64,000 bases of DNA from Flagellimonas olearia (lineage in GTDB: Bacteria > Bacteroidota > Bacteroidia > Flavobacteriales > Flavobacteriaceae), in NCBI RefSeq assembly GCF_009184425.1, contig NZ_WELG01000002.1:248001-312000 (forward strand), given 5' to 3'. The position numbers and the translations under genes are program-made. The number at the start of each line of letters is the position of its first letter. Within the stretch, counting starts at the first letter, position 1. Positions 27,885 through 36,790 of this stretch are shown here, one piece after another. The notes beneath the pieces are model-generated. The model searched no databases and was not told the origin of the DNA. It saw nothing but the letters and a program-made list of their open reading frames with translations.

Positions 27885-27915
27885 CTATTGCATCTTTGGA
27901 CAAAACGCATCAATC

Positions 27916-29055
27916 ATGCAGGCAAACATCAGACGTTACGATTTGGATTGGTTACGGGTCATTGTATTTGGGCTCCTTATTTTTTACCATGTGGGCATGT
28001 TCTTTGTGCCATGGGGATGGCACGTAAAAAACAATGTCATCTATGACTGGTTAAAATGGCCCATGCTTTTTTTGAACCAATGGCGTTTACCCATTCTTTT
28101 TGTCATTTCAGGTATGGGCACCTATTATGCTTTTGGAAAACGGACTCTTTTACAGTTTAATAGGGAACGCCTCAAACGGTTAGGTATTCCGCTCATTTTT
28201 GGTATGTTCTTCATTGTTCCACCACAGGTGTATTTCGAGCGCTTGGCCAATGGCCAGTTCACGGGTTCGTACTGGGAATTTTTTACCACGGTGGCCCGCA
28301 ATGGGGTATATCCAAAAGGAAATTTCTCATGGCACCACTTATGGTTCTTACCTTACTTACTTGCCTTTTCTTGGGTGTTGTCCCCATTTTTTAAACGGAT
28401 TCGAAAAAGTCCGGGCACATTTGTACGATGGATAAAACACCTTGTGGCAAAACCTTTGGGTTTATATGGGTTTATTTTACCGCTATATCTGTGGGAAGCT
28501 TTGGTGGAACCTTTTTTTGATATTACCCATGATCTTATCCACGATTGGTTTGCCGTGATCAACTACAGCACGCTTTTCTTTTACGGCTTTATCTTGGTTG
28601 CACTGGGCGATACTTTTTGGAAAAGTGTGGAAAAGCTAAAAAAGCAAGCTCTGATCATTGGGCTGATATGCTTTTCGGGGCTCATCATTTGCTGGCAATT
28701 TGAGGATGGATACATTAGACATTTTACCGAAGCCTTTTTAAAGGTGACCAATCTTTGGAGTTGGATACTGGTCTTGTTTGCCTATGCCGCAAAATACTTG
28801 AATCGGCCCAGCAAGACATTGGCCTATGCCAACCAAGCAGTGTATCCCTTTTATATCTTGCACCAAACGGTGACCATTACCATTGCTTACTATTTGATGG
28901 ATTTGGATTGGGGGTTTTTCCCAAAGGCAGTCATTTTGGTAGTGGGTACTTTTGGTATCAGTTGGCTGATCTATGATATGATCATTCTCAGGATTCCTTG
29001 GCTACATCCACTGTTCGGACTAAAAGCAAAACGAAAAGAATTGCTTGCAGCTTAA
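27916..29055 (+). CDS. Acyltransferase-3/OpgC-like membrane protein
   Basis: This 379-residue integral membrane protein opens with RRYDLDWLRVIVFGLLIFYHVGMFF, the typical start of acyltransferase family 3 proteins with the active-site-type His after the first helix, and continues with about ten hydrophobic helices including LPILFVISGMGTYYAF. These enzymes O-acylate sugars, lipids or peptides using cytosolic or quinone-proximal acyl donors; glucan-modifying OpgC-like members are closely similar. No substrate can be assigned. It stands alone after the 7TM-AraC regulator, with its own likely promoter in the 92-base gap. Confidence 0.8.
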   Translation: MQANIRRYDLDWLRVIVFGLLIFYHVGMFFVPWGWHVKNNVIYDWLKWPMLFLNQWRLPILFVISGMGTYYAFGKRTLLQFNRERLKRLGIPLIFGMFFIVPPQVYFERLANGQFTGSYWEFFTTVARNGVYPKGNFSWHHLWFLPYLLAFSWVLSPFFKRIRKSPGTFVRWIKHLVAKPLGLYGFILPLYLWEALVEPFFDITHDLIHDWFAVINYSTLFFYGFILVALGDTFWKSVEKLKKQALIIGLICFSGLIICWQFEDGYIRHFTEAFLKVTNLWSWILVLFAYAAKYLNRPSKTLAYANQAVYPFYILHQTVTITIAYYLMDLDWGFFPKAVILVVGTFGISWLIYDMIILRIPWLHPLFGLKAKRKELLAA

Positions 29056-29129
29056 CGATTTAACGCCGCTTTATCATCTTCATGGCAAGGTATTTGCTAC
29101 ATTTACAAGTATCAATCGACCAAGTTGCT

Positions 29130-29771
29130 ATGAAAAAGCTGGTTTTTGTTCTTCTGGGTTTTTTATTGGGAATCAGTGTTTTGAAAGCGCAATCCGATCT
29201 TCCCACTACCCGTCCCCTAAAAATTGGTGAACGGAATGATTTGGACATCAAGTCCAGCAATCAAGGGACGCTCCTACGCATGCCTTCCGTTCTTGATGAA
29301 AACCTTTCGGACAAAAATGACAAGCCAGGAGTTAAAATGCTGCCGGACAGAGAACTTTTACAAGCGGGTCATGATATGGTCATTGATCCCAAAGTAGGGG
29401 AAAAGGAAAAAAAGAGCTCCAATGAGCATTTTGGGGACCAATATTTGGGAGATTTCAAGACCACATCAAAATTTGTGGGCATTGTTTGCCGAGATCACGA
29501 ATATGTGGATGGGGACCGTATCAAAATCTACCTCAATGGTGATGTAGTGGAATACAATCTTTTGCTCACCGGTTCTTTTAAAGGCATCAATATTGATTTG
29601 GTAAAAGGATTCAACCGCATTGAATTTGAAGCCCTCAACCAAGGATCTTCGGGGCCCAATACGGCCCAAGTGGTAGTGGCCGATGAGAATGGCGAGGTCA
29701 TCCACAATAACCGCTGGAACCTCTCAACCGGTTCACGCGCAAGTTTGATCATCGTCAAGGAAGACGAGTGA
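29130..29771 (+). CDS. Small secreted protein of unknown function
   Basis: Using the ATG at 29130 gives 213 residues with a clear signal peptide (MKKLVFVLLGFLLGISVLKAQ). An upstream in-frame ATG at 29082 would put 16 polar residues before it. The mature part has a low-complexity, charged N-terminal half and a C-terminal beta-rich domain of about 110 residues (GIVCRDHEYVDGDRIKIYL..., ending IIVKEDE). I recognise no family or catalytic residues. It converges on the penicillin-acylase-like gene with no intergenic space. Confidence 0.7.
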   Translation: MKKLVFVLLGFLLGISVLKAQSDLPTTRPLKIGERNDLDIKSSNQGTLLRMPSVLDENLSDKNDKPGVKMLPDRELLQAGHDMVIDPKVGEKEKKSSNEHFGDQYLGDFKTTSKFVGIVCRDHEYVDGDRIKIYLNGDVVEYNLLLTGSFKGINIDLVKGFNRIEFEALNQGSSGPNTAQVVVADENGEVIHNNRWNLSTGSRASLIIVKEDE

Positions 29772-31934
29772 TCACTCTCCAGGTTTGTAGGTCCGTTTGG
29801 CCCTTTTTAGCACATCTTCCTTGTAGTAAGCCGCGTCTTTGAATTCCATATCGGCGTATCGCTGCGCTTGATCATTGAAATGGGGTGAATCTGGGTCTCC
29901 ACTCTGCCCTCCGGCCAACATGGTCTTGGCCTTTACTTTGTCCCCAAATTCCACCGCAGCCACAAAACTGTTGCCCCGAGTGCCATAGATTTTTTTGGTG
30001 TTGTTGTCGTATCGTGCCCCATAGGCCGCCAAAGCTCCCCAAGTGCCACTGGCAAAACCGATGGGAATACTGGGTTTGGCATCGTCAAAAGCTTGACGAA
30101 TATCCCCATTTAACCTTTGATATCGGTTCACCTCGCCCCACGGCATGTTCCAAGTACCAAAATCATTTTCGAGCGTTTCTACCACCTCTTTAAAAACTTC
30201 CAGTTTTTTCTCATCTGGCCAATCACTTCCCCAATATTCGACCCATTGCATAGAATACATACCTTCTGGCCGCTCCGCTTTGCTATAGCATGCCATCCCA
30301 TAATAATGGGCCAAGGTCATGGCCACAGATTCTTTGGAGGTGCTGAAATCCCAACCACGCAAAACTTCGATAGGTCCTCTCAATTCTAAAGTTGGCTGGG
30401 CATCAAAGGCACGCACCAAACCGGGAATCAAAGCCTCAAATGCGGGTAGGTAAGGGTCATGGGCCAAATGGATAAGACTGTCCAACGTATAACCACTTCT
30501 TCCTTTCAATAGTTCAATGGCATGGATTCCTCTAAAATTTTCTTGGTCCCGAGACATGTACTTGGGATAATCTTCCCGTTTTGGACTGAATTCCAATGCC
30601 GAAGTATATGGAGTGGAGTTGCAATTCTGGATCCAGCCGTTTTTGGGGTTCAACACTAGAATATTTTCATCGACTGTGTGCAGACCCTGCCAATCGGTTT
30701 TTGGATCGCTCCCATCCACGGGTTGTGTAAAGTCAAAAATGGTATCCCGTTTGGGAACAAAGTTCCCATGGAAATAGGCAATATTCCCTTCGGCATCCGC
30801 ATAGACCGTATTGTTGGATGAGTTGGTACGGATGTCCATCATCTCCCGAAACCCATCATACCCCTCCTGTTTGGTTCGGATATAGGATTGCTCCAAGGCT
30901 TTGACCGGTTCCCACATCATGGCGCTTGCCGTCCATTGGCCATCCACCATATGGGTTATGGGTCCGTGATGAGTGCGGTACATCGGAAAGATTTTCTCTT
31001 TCATGCTATCGCCCTCCTTGTATTTTAAGGTCACCTCCAAAGAATCCACGGGGCGCAATTCTTCCCCGTAGGCATAGAACAACTTGTTGTTATTTTTGAC
31101 CACAGTTTCCTTGAATTCATCCATCACATCGGTATAGGTTGATGTGTGCATCCATCCTGTTTTTTCATTGAAACCCTGATATACAAAAAATTGACCCCAA
31201 GTCACGGCTCCATATGCATTCAGCCCTTCTTCGCTCACCACATGTACCTCTCCCCTAAAATAGAACGAGGTATGTGGGTTGATCAGAAGCATCGCGTTAC
31301 CCGATTGCGTCAGTTTTCCTGAAATGGCAATCCCGTTAGATCCTTGGGGTTCTGCCATCTCCTCTTTTTGTTGCTGTTTGATCAATTCCATTTCCGGGAT
31401 TTCCATCCCGCTTTCATAAAATGTTTTGATCTTTGGGATGGAAATACGTTCAATATCCCCCCCAATGGAACCCTCACTAAAATACATAGGCATCCATGGC
31501 TCAAAACGGGTCAACAACCTGGGTTTTACTTCAGGATGGGTATATAGATAATAGTTAATGCCATCCGCAAAGGCATTGCACAATTCTTTCAACCATTCCG
31601 GGCTTTCCCCATATTTGGCCTTAGCCTCTTCCTCGGTCATGAACAACTTGGCCCTTAGGTCGCTATACAAGGCTTCTTCCCCTTCAACTTCCGCCAAACG
31701 ACCTATGGCCCAGATGTAATTCTGCTCCACACGGTTAAAATCGTCCTCACATTGCGCATATAGCAATCCAAAAACAGCATCCGCATCCGTTTTTCCATAA
31801 ATATGGGGCACGCCAAAGTCATCTCGGATAATGGTGATATCATTGGCCTGTGCTTTCCATTTTTCAATTTCTGATAATGGCTTGGGCGTGCAGGAAGCCA
31901 GTACTAAAAAAGCAGATAGAAGGAATGCTCTCAT
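29772..31934 (-). CDS. Penicillin-acylase-family (Ntn-hydrolase) lipoprotein
   Basis: This 720-residue protein has a lipoprotein signal (LVLASC, Cys15) and the penicillin acylase layout: an alpha-chain region opening with IIRDDFGVPHIYGKTDADA, a linker, and the beta-chain start at QGSNGIAISG, where Ser after Gly is the expected autocatalytic cleavage site and N-terminal nucleophile. Downstream conserved stretches include INPHTSFYF and a QENFRGIHAIELL region. Family members hydrolyse amide bonds of penicillins, acyl-homoserine lactones or other N-acyl compounds; the natural substrate here is unknown. It should be tethered in the periplasm or on the surface. It is followed upstream by a TPM gene on the same strand. 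Confidence 0.9.
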   Translation of the reverse strand: MRAFLLSAFLVLASCTPKPLSEIEKWKAQANDITIIRDDFGVPHIYGKTDADAVFGLLYAQCEDDFNRVEQNYIWAIGRLAEVEGEEALYSDLRAKLFMTEEEAKAKYGESPEWLKELCNAFADGINYYLYTHPEVKPRLLTRFEPWMPMYFSEGSIGGDIERISIPKIKTFYESGMEIPEMELIKQQQKEEMAEPQGSNGIAISGKLTQSGNAMLLINPHTSFYFRGEVHVVSEEGLNAYGAVTWGQFFVYQGFNEKTGWMHTSTYTDVMDEFKETVVKNNNKLFYAYGEELRPVDSLEVTLKYKEGDSMKEKIFPMYRTHHGPITHMVDGQWTASAMMWEPVKALEQSYIRTKQEGYDGFREMMDIRTNSSNNTVYADAEGNIAYFHGNFVPKRDTIFDFTQPVDGSDPKTDWQGLHTVDENILVLNPKNGWIQNCNSTPYTSALEFSPKREDYPKYMSRDQENFRGIHAIELLKGRSGYTLDSLIHLAHDPYLPAFEALIPGLVRAFDAQPTLELRGPIEVLRGWDFSTSKESVAMTLAHYYGMACYSKAERPEGMYSMQWVEYWGSDWPDEKKLEVFKEVVETLENDFGTWNMPWGEVNRYQRLNGDIRQAFDDAKPSIPIGFASGTWGALAAYGARYDNNTKKIYGTRGNSFVAAVEFGDKVKAKTMLAGGQSGDPDSPHFNDQAQRYADMEFKDAAYYKEDVLKRAKRTYKPGE

Positions 31935-31982
31935 TTTGAGGTAGTTTGTTTATGTTGTGAAAATACAGGAATTCCCATTGAT

Positions 31983-33017
31983 TTACCAACTGCCGCTGGC
32001 ACCGCCTCCTCCAGAGCTTCCCCCTCCGCCCGAAAAACTGCTGGAACTGCCCCCCGAGCTAGAACCAAAGGAGTGGGTGCCCGATGAGGAAAAGGTCTTG
32101 CTCATATAACTGCTATCCGATTTCACCCAAGATAACTTGAAGTTCTCTTCTCCCTTTAACTTGATTTTCAAAATGGCTAGAAGAATGGTGAACAATATAA
32201 ATCCGCCTAATGCGTAATAGAGCCATGAAAGGTCTCCCGACCATTGTTCAGGATCAAAATCCAATCCATAAAACATGGATAGAAAAAATAAGGGCATTAG
32301 AATAAATACCAATCCGAAAGCAATCTGCATCAGTGAAAAAACCATCATGAAAATACCGGGAAACAGTCCCAACTTCCCAATAAACATACCCCTGAACATT
32401 TCCAAAAATCCGGTATATGCCTTGTAAAAGACAAATCCCCCTGCCGCTATAAAAACCGAAAGGAATACAGTGATGATCACCATAGCCCACCATGGCATTT
32501 CATTCTCGGCCTCTATTGCTGCGTTAAACTCGTCGAGGGCTTCGGGGTCAAGGAGAAATTCAATGATCTGGTCCGTGGCCAAATCCAGCCCACCAAAATA
32601 GTCTTCTTCCTTGAATTTGGGGATCATGGTGTTTCTGATGATCCGTGATGCCACGGCATCCGTGATATGGGGTTCCAAACCATATCCAACCTCAATGCGT
32701 ACTTCCCGGTCATTTTGCGAGAAAAGTATCAAAATGCCATTGTCCTTGTCCTCTTGTCCCAATCGGTTTTGGTTGAACGTACCATTGGCATATCCCTCAA
32801 TGGTTTCATCTCCCAATTCGGTAATGGTAAGAATCACCAACTGGTTGGTGGTCTCCGATTCAAAACGGTTGAGTTTGGTCGTTAATGAGCTAAGCTGTTC
32901 CGGTGTAAAGATTTGCGCACTATCGGTAACAATGGCCCTCAAGTCCGGATACGATTGTTGGGCAAAGCCCAAAACCGACACCAAAAGAAAAAAATGGAAA
33001 AGTAGTGCCTTTCTCAT
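31983..33017 (-). CDS. TPM-domain (YgcG-like) membrane protein
   Basis: From the ATG at 33017 (an ATG four codons upstream gives a weaker signal) the protein has 344 residues. It has a signal peptide (to about FAQ19), then a TPM domain (about 25-170) with VTDSAQIFTPEQLSSL, GILILFSQNDREVRIEVGYGLE and ASRIIRNTMIPKFKEEDYFGG. Three hydrophobic segments follow (about 185-285), and the C-terminus is a Ser/Gly-rich tail (GGGGSSGGGG...GSW). This is the usual YgcG/Psb32-type arrangement; the role is unclear, possibly membrane stress or photosystem-like quality control in relatives. It lies 48 bases from the penicillin acylase gene on the same strand. Confidence 0.88.
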   Translation of the reverse strand: MRKALLFHFFLLVSVLGFAQQSYPDLRAIVTDSAQIFTPEQLSSLTTKLNRFESETTNQLVILTITELGDETIEGYANGTFNQNRLGQEDKDNGILILFSQNDREVRIEVGYGLEPHITDAVASRIIRNTMIPKFKEEDYFGGLDLATDQIIEFLLDPEALDEFNAAIEAENEMPWWAMVIITVFLSVFIAAGGFVFYKAYTGFLEMFRGMFIGKLGLFPGIFMMVFSLMQIAFGLVFILMPLFFLSMFYGLDFDPEQWSGDLSWLYYALGGFILFTILLAILKIKLKGEENFKLSWVKSDSSYMSKTFSSSGTHSFGSSSGGSSSSFSGGGGSSGGGGASGSW

Positions 33018-33084
33018 GTTGTCATACAAGAAAGACTAAAGATAGGGTTTTGTTGCTTGTTAGAATTCTGGTTCCGTTACAGAA

Positions 33085-33417
33085 CTAATCTTCCGCTGGG
33101 GCAAGCTCCACTTTAAGACCGTCCAAATCTTCGGTAATATGGATTTGGCAACCCAAGCGACTATTATCCTTTACAAAAAAGGCCTCGGCCAACATAGCGT
33201 CCTCATCATCCGACTTTTCTGGAAGCTGATGGTCCGACTGCACATAGCACTGGCAGGAGGCACACATGGCCATTCCACCGCAAATCCCGATGGTGCCCTC
33301 AGGGGCCAATTCATAGGAACGGACCACTTCCATAAGGTTCATGTTCATGTCTGTTGGTGCATCCACTTCGTGTGCCACACCTTCTCTGTCAGTAATTGTA
33401 ATCTTAATATCGCTCAT
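33085..33417 (-). CDS. Adrenodoxin-type 2Fe-2S ferredoxin
   Basis: This 110-residue protein has the [2Fe-2S] ligand pattern C-x5-C-x2-C (GICGGMAMCASCQCYV) plus a final Cys in SRLGCQIHITEDLDG, typical of adrenodoxin/ISC-type ferredoxins. It would carry single electrons in the cytoplasm. Two genes upstream on the same strand lies a ferredoxin-NADP reductase, the likely electron donor. A four-helix-bundle gene sits between them. Downstream genes nifU and mrp-like fit an iron-sulfur theme, as does their shared orientation. Confidence 0.92.
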   Translation of the reverse strand: MSDIKITITDREGVAHEVDAPTDMNMNLMEVVRSYELAPEGTIGICGGMAMCASCQCYVQSDHQLPEKSDDEDAMLAEAFFVKDNSRLGCQIHITEDLDGLKVELAPAED

Positions 33418-33442
33418 TCGTAAAGGAAAAAGTGATTAGGGG

Positions 33443-33799
33443 TTAGGAATTGGTTTTCATGGATTTTATCAATCCGTATAATAGTTTTGAAACTTCATTG
33501 GTCGCATCAATTAACAAATCTGCCTTTTTCTTCTCAATTAATTTCAATTTTATGGCAAGATAGAGCATTGATCTAACTTCACTATTGGAACCAAGGGAAT
33601 AAAACAAAAATTTGGAAAAATCTGAATTTGAACTTCTTTCGAACCCTTCAGCAATATTATTGGAAATGGATACAGCAGCTCTTCTTATTTGGTCCCTAAA
33701 TCCAAAATCATTGCAATTTTGAAACTCGGTATAAATCATCACACCAAGTTCTTGGGCTTTTTGCCAAACAATTAAATCTTCAAATCTTTGAACCGCCAT
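33443..33799 (-). CDS. Four-helix-bundle protein (S23/IVP family)
   Basis: This 118-residue, all-helical protein matches the S23 four-helix-bundle family: it begins RFEDLIVWQKAQELGVMIY, with the typical FRDQIRRAAVSISNNIAEGFER motif and FLFYSLGSNSEVRSML. These proteins were first found inside 23S rRNA intervening sequences but also occur as free genes with unknown roles, some in diversity-generating-retroelement accessory positions. Here it stands alone between the ferredoxin and reductase genes, 25 and 30 bases from each. I see no rRNA or retroelement nearby, so it looks like an insertion into this operon or a co-opted member. Confidence 0.88.
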   Translation of the reverse strand: MAVQRFEDLIVWQKAQELGVMIYTEFQNCNDFGFRDQIRRAAVSISNNIAEGFERSSNSDFSKFLFYSLGSNSEVRSMLYLAIKLKLIEKKKADLLIDATNEVSKLLYGLIKSMKTNS

Positions 33800-33829
33800 A
33801 CCTAGATCCTAGCTCCTAATTCCTGAAAG

Positions 33830-34888
33830 CTAATCTATTGCTTTGACCACGGCTTTGGGGGCTTCTTTCTTACTTCCGTCAAAACCGGTTACCCCTCCGA
33901 CCGTTGTATATTTCATTACATATTTTTTATCAGGGTGGATACGTTGATAGGCACTTTGGCACATCAATGTGGCCTCATGGAACCCACATAGAATCAGTTT
34001 CAATTTCCCTGGATAGGTATTGACATCTCCAATGGCATAAATCCCTGGAATATTAGTCTGATAATCCAATGTATTGTCCACCTTAATGGCATTTTTCTCA
34101 ATTTCGAGTCCCCAGTTGGCAATGGGCCCCAATTTTGGGGAAAGTCCAAAGAGCGGGATAAAATGGTCTACCTCAACATCCATATCTTGGTCCGTATCCG
34201 TATTCTTGACCGTTACTTTCTCCAGTTGGTCCGTACCATGCAAGGCTACTACTTCGCCCGGGGTAATCAGATTGATTTTCCCTTGGTTCTTGAGATGCTG
34301 CACTTTTTCCACGGAATCCAAAGCCCCTCTAAATTCGTTTCGGCGGTGTACCAAAGTTACCTCATCGGCCACCTCGGCCAAAAAGATGGACCAGTCCAAC
34401 GCAGAATCTCCTCCGCCGGCAATCAACACCTTTTTGTTGCGATACATTTCGGGTTCTTTGATCATGTAGGCCACCCCGTTGTCCTCATACTTGGACAGGT
34501 TTTCCAACAACGGTTTTCTAGGCTCAAAACTACCCAGTCCACCGGCAATCGCCACTACGGGAGCTTGGTGTTGGGTTCCCTTGTTGGTAGTGACCACAAA
34601 AGAGCCATCTTCTTGCTTTTCTATGGTTTCTGCCCGTTCTCCCAAGGTAAATCCGGGTTGAAAGGGTTTTATCTGTTCCATGAGATTGTCCACCAATTCC
34701 CCAGCCAACACCTCTGGATAACCAGGAATGTCATAGATGGGCTTCTTTGGGTATATCTCGGCACATTGTCCTCCGGGTTGTGGCAAGGCATCGATCAAAT
34801 GGCATTTGAGTTGCAATAGGCCCGCTTCAAAAACAGCAAAAAGACCCGTAGGTCCCGCTCCAATAATCAGTATATCGGTCTTAATCAT
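33830..34888 (-). CDS. Thioredoxin-reductase-like ferredoxin-NADP reductase
   Basis: This 352-residue flavoprotein opens with the FAD dinucleotide motif IIGAGPTGLFAVFEA and has a second, NADPH-binding Rossmann motif VLIAGGGDSALDW followed by LVHRRNEFRG, and a C-terminal GIYAIGDVNTYPGKLKLIL that contacts FAD. There is no CxxC redox pair between the domains, which separates it from true thioredoxin reductases and matches YumC/TrxR-type ferredoxin-NADP reductases. It should reduce the ferredoxin encoded just downstream, with the four-helix-bundle gene between them. Confidence 0.9.
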   Translation of the reverse strand: MIKTDILIIGAGPTGLFAVFEAGLLQLKCHLIDALPQPGGQCAEIYPKKPIYDIPGYPEVLAGELVDNLMEQIKPFQPGFTLGERAETIEKQEDGSFVVTTNKGTQHQAPVVAIAGGLGSFEPRKPLLENLSKYEDNGVAYMIKEPEMYRNKKVLIAGGGDSALDWSIFLAEVADEVTLVHRRNEFRGALDSVEKVQHLKNQGKINLITPGEVVALHGTDQLEKVTVKNTDTDQDMDVEVDHFIPLFGLSPKLGPIANWGLEIEKNAIKVDNTLDYQTNIPGIYAIGDVNTYPGKLKLILCGFHEATLMCQSAYQRIHPDKKYVMKYTTVGGVTGFDGSKKEAPKAVVKAID

Positions 34889-34953
34889 TCAACAAAAATT
34901 TTGAGGGATGCAACTTACCACTTGCTTTGGAAAGGATTCATGATTTTTGTCAT

Positions 34954-35199
34954 CTAACTAATGTTGATGACCTCCTCTATTTGTGGAACGTATTTTTTGA
35001 TGGTCATTTCAACACCACTCTTGAGGGTCATTTGGTTGACACTGCATCCAATGCAGTTTCCTTCCAAACGTACCTTTACGGAACTGTCGTTATCTATTGA
35101 AATCAATGTAATGTCCCCGCCATCACTCTGAAGGAAAGGTCGGATTTCATCCAACGCCTTTTCTACATTGGTTTTAATCTCTTCTGATGTCATGCTCAT
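34954..35199 (-). CDS. NifU C-terminal-domain Fe-S scaffold protein
   Basis: This 81-residue protein is the stand-alone NifU C-terminal domain: IRPFLQSDGGDITLISID and the cluster-ligand pair in LEGNCIGCSVNQMTLKSGVE (CxxC). Such proteins hold a transient [4Fe-4S] cluster for transfer to target enzymes. It overlaps the 3' end of the Mrp-type carrier gene by 4 bases (ATGA on the minus strand), so the two are translationally coupled, a common and meaningful pairing in Fe-S assembly. A start two codons later is possible. Confidence 0.92.
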   Translation of the reverse strand: MSMTSEEIKTNVEKALDEIRPFLQSDGGDITLISIDNDSSVKVRLEGNCIGCSVNQMTLKSGVEMTIKKYVPQIEEVINIS

Positions 35200-36335
35200 T
35201 TCTTTTTAACGGCGGCACAACCAGCCATTGTTGTAATTTTTATTGCCTCGGTGGGAGGAAGGTCCGTGTTTCTCTTGACCAACTCCTGCACCACACTTTT
35301 TGTAAGTTCTTCAAAAGCCTCTTCTGTTGGGGTTGCCGTTTGCAATGCAGCCGGTCTTCCTACATCCCCTGCTTCCCGAATACTCTGGACCAACGGAATT
35401 TCTCCCAAAAAGGGAACTCCCAAATCCTCGGCCAAATTTTTGGCCCCGTTTTCCCCAAAGATATGGTATTTGTTGTTAGGCAGCTCTGCTGGAGTGAAAT
35501 AGGCCATATTTTCCACGATTCCCAGAACAGGTACGTTTATGGCTTCCTGCTGGAACATAGCCACCCCTTTTCGGGCATCGGCCAATGCGATTTCCTGTGG
35601 AGTACTTACCACTACGGCCCCTGTTACAGGCATGGATTGCATGATACTCAAATGAATATCCCCGGTCCCGGGAGGCAAATCCAACAACAAAAAGTCCAAC
35701 TCGCCCCAATGGGCGTCAAAAATCATCTGGTTCAACGCCTTTGCGGCCATGGGTCCCCGCCAAATCACGGCTTGGTTGGGTTCCGTAAAAAAACCAATGG
35801 ACAATAATTTGACCCCATAATTTTCAATGGGTTTCATTTTGGCCTTGCCGTTTACATTGATGGAGAGAGGTTTTTCTGTGGCCACATCGAACATAATGGG
35901 CATGGACGGTCCGTAGATGTCCGTATCCAAAAGCCCAACCTTAAAGCCCATTTTGGCCAAGGTAACCGCTAAGTTTGCCGTTACCGTGGATTTTCCCACA
36001 CCGCCTTTTCCGGAGGCCACGGCGATAATATTCTGGATGCCAGGAATAGGGTTTCCCTTTATCTGGTTCACCTTGGGCTTGGCCGGGGCATCAACCTTTA
36101 GGTTGACCTTTATCTTGGCCTTTTCATAGACCTCGCTATGGATGATCTTTAAAATCTCCACTTCAGTCTTCTTTTTGGCCTGAAGACTTGGGTTTTTTAT
36201 GGTCACGTCCACTTCCACCTCATCACCAAACACTTGGACATTGGTCACCCCACCGCTTTCCACAATATTCTGGCCTTCACCCGGTGCGGATATTTTTTCC
36301 AACGCTTTTAGGATATCTGCTTTTTTCAGCTTCAT
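35196..36335 (-). CDS. Mrp/NBP35-family Fe-S cluster carrier ATPase
   Basis: I use the ATG at 36335, giving 379 residues; a start at 36398 adds 21 residues without family similarity. Residues about 1-80 form a MIP18/DUF59 domain. The ATPase begins around 100 with the deviant P-loop VASGKGGVGKSTVTANLAV, then LLDTDIYGPSMP, LLLDLPPGTGDIHLS and the MRP signature. Cytosolic Mrp/ApbC proteins carry [4Fe-4S] clusters to apo-enzymes. Coupling to the NifU-domain gene supports this role. The CxxC that many homologs have near the C-terminus is not obvious. Confidence 0.93.
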   Translation of the reverse strand: MKLKKADILKALEKISAPGEGQNIVESGGVTNVQVFGDEVEVDVTIKNPSLQAKKKTEVEILKIIHSEVYEKAKIKVNLKVDAPAKPKVNQIKGNPIPGIQNIIAVASGKGGVGKSTVTANLAVTLAKMGFKVGLLDTDIYGPSMPIMFDVATEKPLSINVNGKAKMKPIENYGVKLLSIGFFTEPNQAVIWRGPMAAKALNQMIFDAHWGELDFLLLDLPPGTGDIHLSIMQSMPVTGAVVVSTPQEIALADARKGVAMFQQEAINVPVLGIVENMAYFTPAELPNNKYHIFGENGAKNLAEDLGVPFLGEIPLVQSIREAGDVGRPAALQTATPTEEAFEELTKSVVQELVKRNTDLPPTEAIKITTMAGCAAVKKK

Positions 36336-36462
36336 CAATCTTATTTTTTCTGCAGTCGTTTGTATTGATTCTAAATTACAAAGATACGCCTTAGGCATGG
36401 ATTATTGGAAGTTTGCCCATTGAAAATGAAGATGGTGTGATTGGTACTGCTTATGCAGGTTT

Positions 36463-36789
36463 TCAGCCCAATTCCCTCATAGGGTCCCAGAAGTATTTTT
36501 GGAAATCCACAATCTGGTTATCCTTCACCTGGACCCCCTCATTTTCCAAAAGCTGCTGCATGAGATTGGTTCCGCCAAAATGGTGTTTTCCGGTCAATAC
36601 CCCCACCCGGTTTACCACCCTGTGTGCAGGCACATCCTTTGCTGAGGAATTGTTCATGGCCCAGCCCACCATACGGGCACTTCGGGCCGCTCCCAAATAC
36701 TTGGCAATGGCCCCATACGAAGTGACCCTGCCATACGGAATCTGTTGGGCCACTTGATAGACTTTGTCAAAAAAGCTCTCTTCTTCCAT
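36463..36789 (-). CDS. Alkyltransferase-like (ATL) DNA-binding protein
   Basis: This 108-residue protein matches the O6-alkylguanine-DNA-alkyltransferase DNA-binding domain: VYQVAQQIPYGRVTSYGAIA, ARSARMVGWAM and the helix with PAHRVVN. In true alkyltransferases this motif is PCHRV; here the reactive Cys is Ala, so it cannot accept alkyl groups. ATL proteins instead bind alkylated guanine and hand the lesion to nucleotide excision repair. It lies 1 base downstream of the lysE-like gene and in the trmB-lysE-atl run on the minus strand. The function is by family analogy. Confidence 0.9.
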   Translation of the reverse strand: MEEESFFDKVYQVAQQIPYGRVTSYGAIAKYLGAARSARMVGWAMNNSSAKDVPAHRVVNRVGVLTGKHHFGGTNLMQQLLENEGVQVKDNQIVDFQKYFWDPMRELG

Positions 36790-36790
36790 A

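Noticed and set aside
33443-33799. Possible 23S rRNA intervening sequence because of the S23-type protein
   Set aside because: No rRNA sequence surrounds it; the gene is between ferredoxin and reductase genes.
34163-34819. 218-codon antisense frame within the ferredoxin-NADP reductase gene
   Set aside because: The reductase has clear FAD and NADPH motifs; the antisense frame has none.
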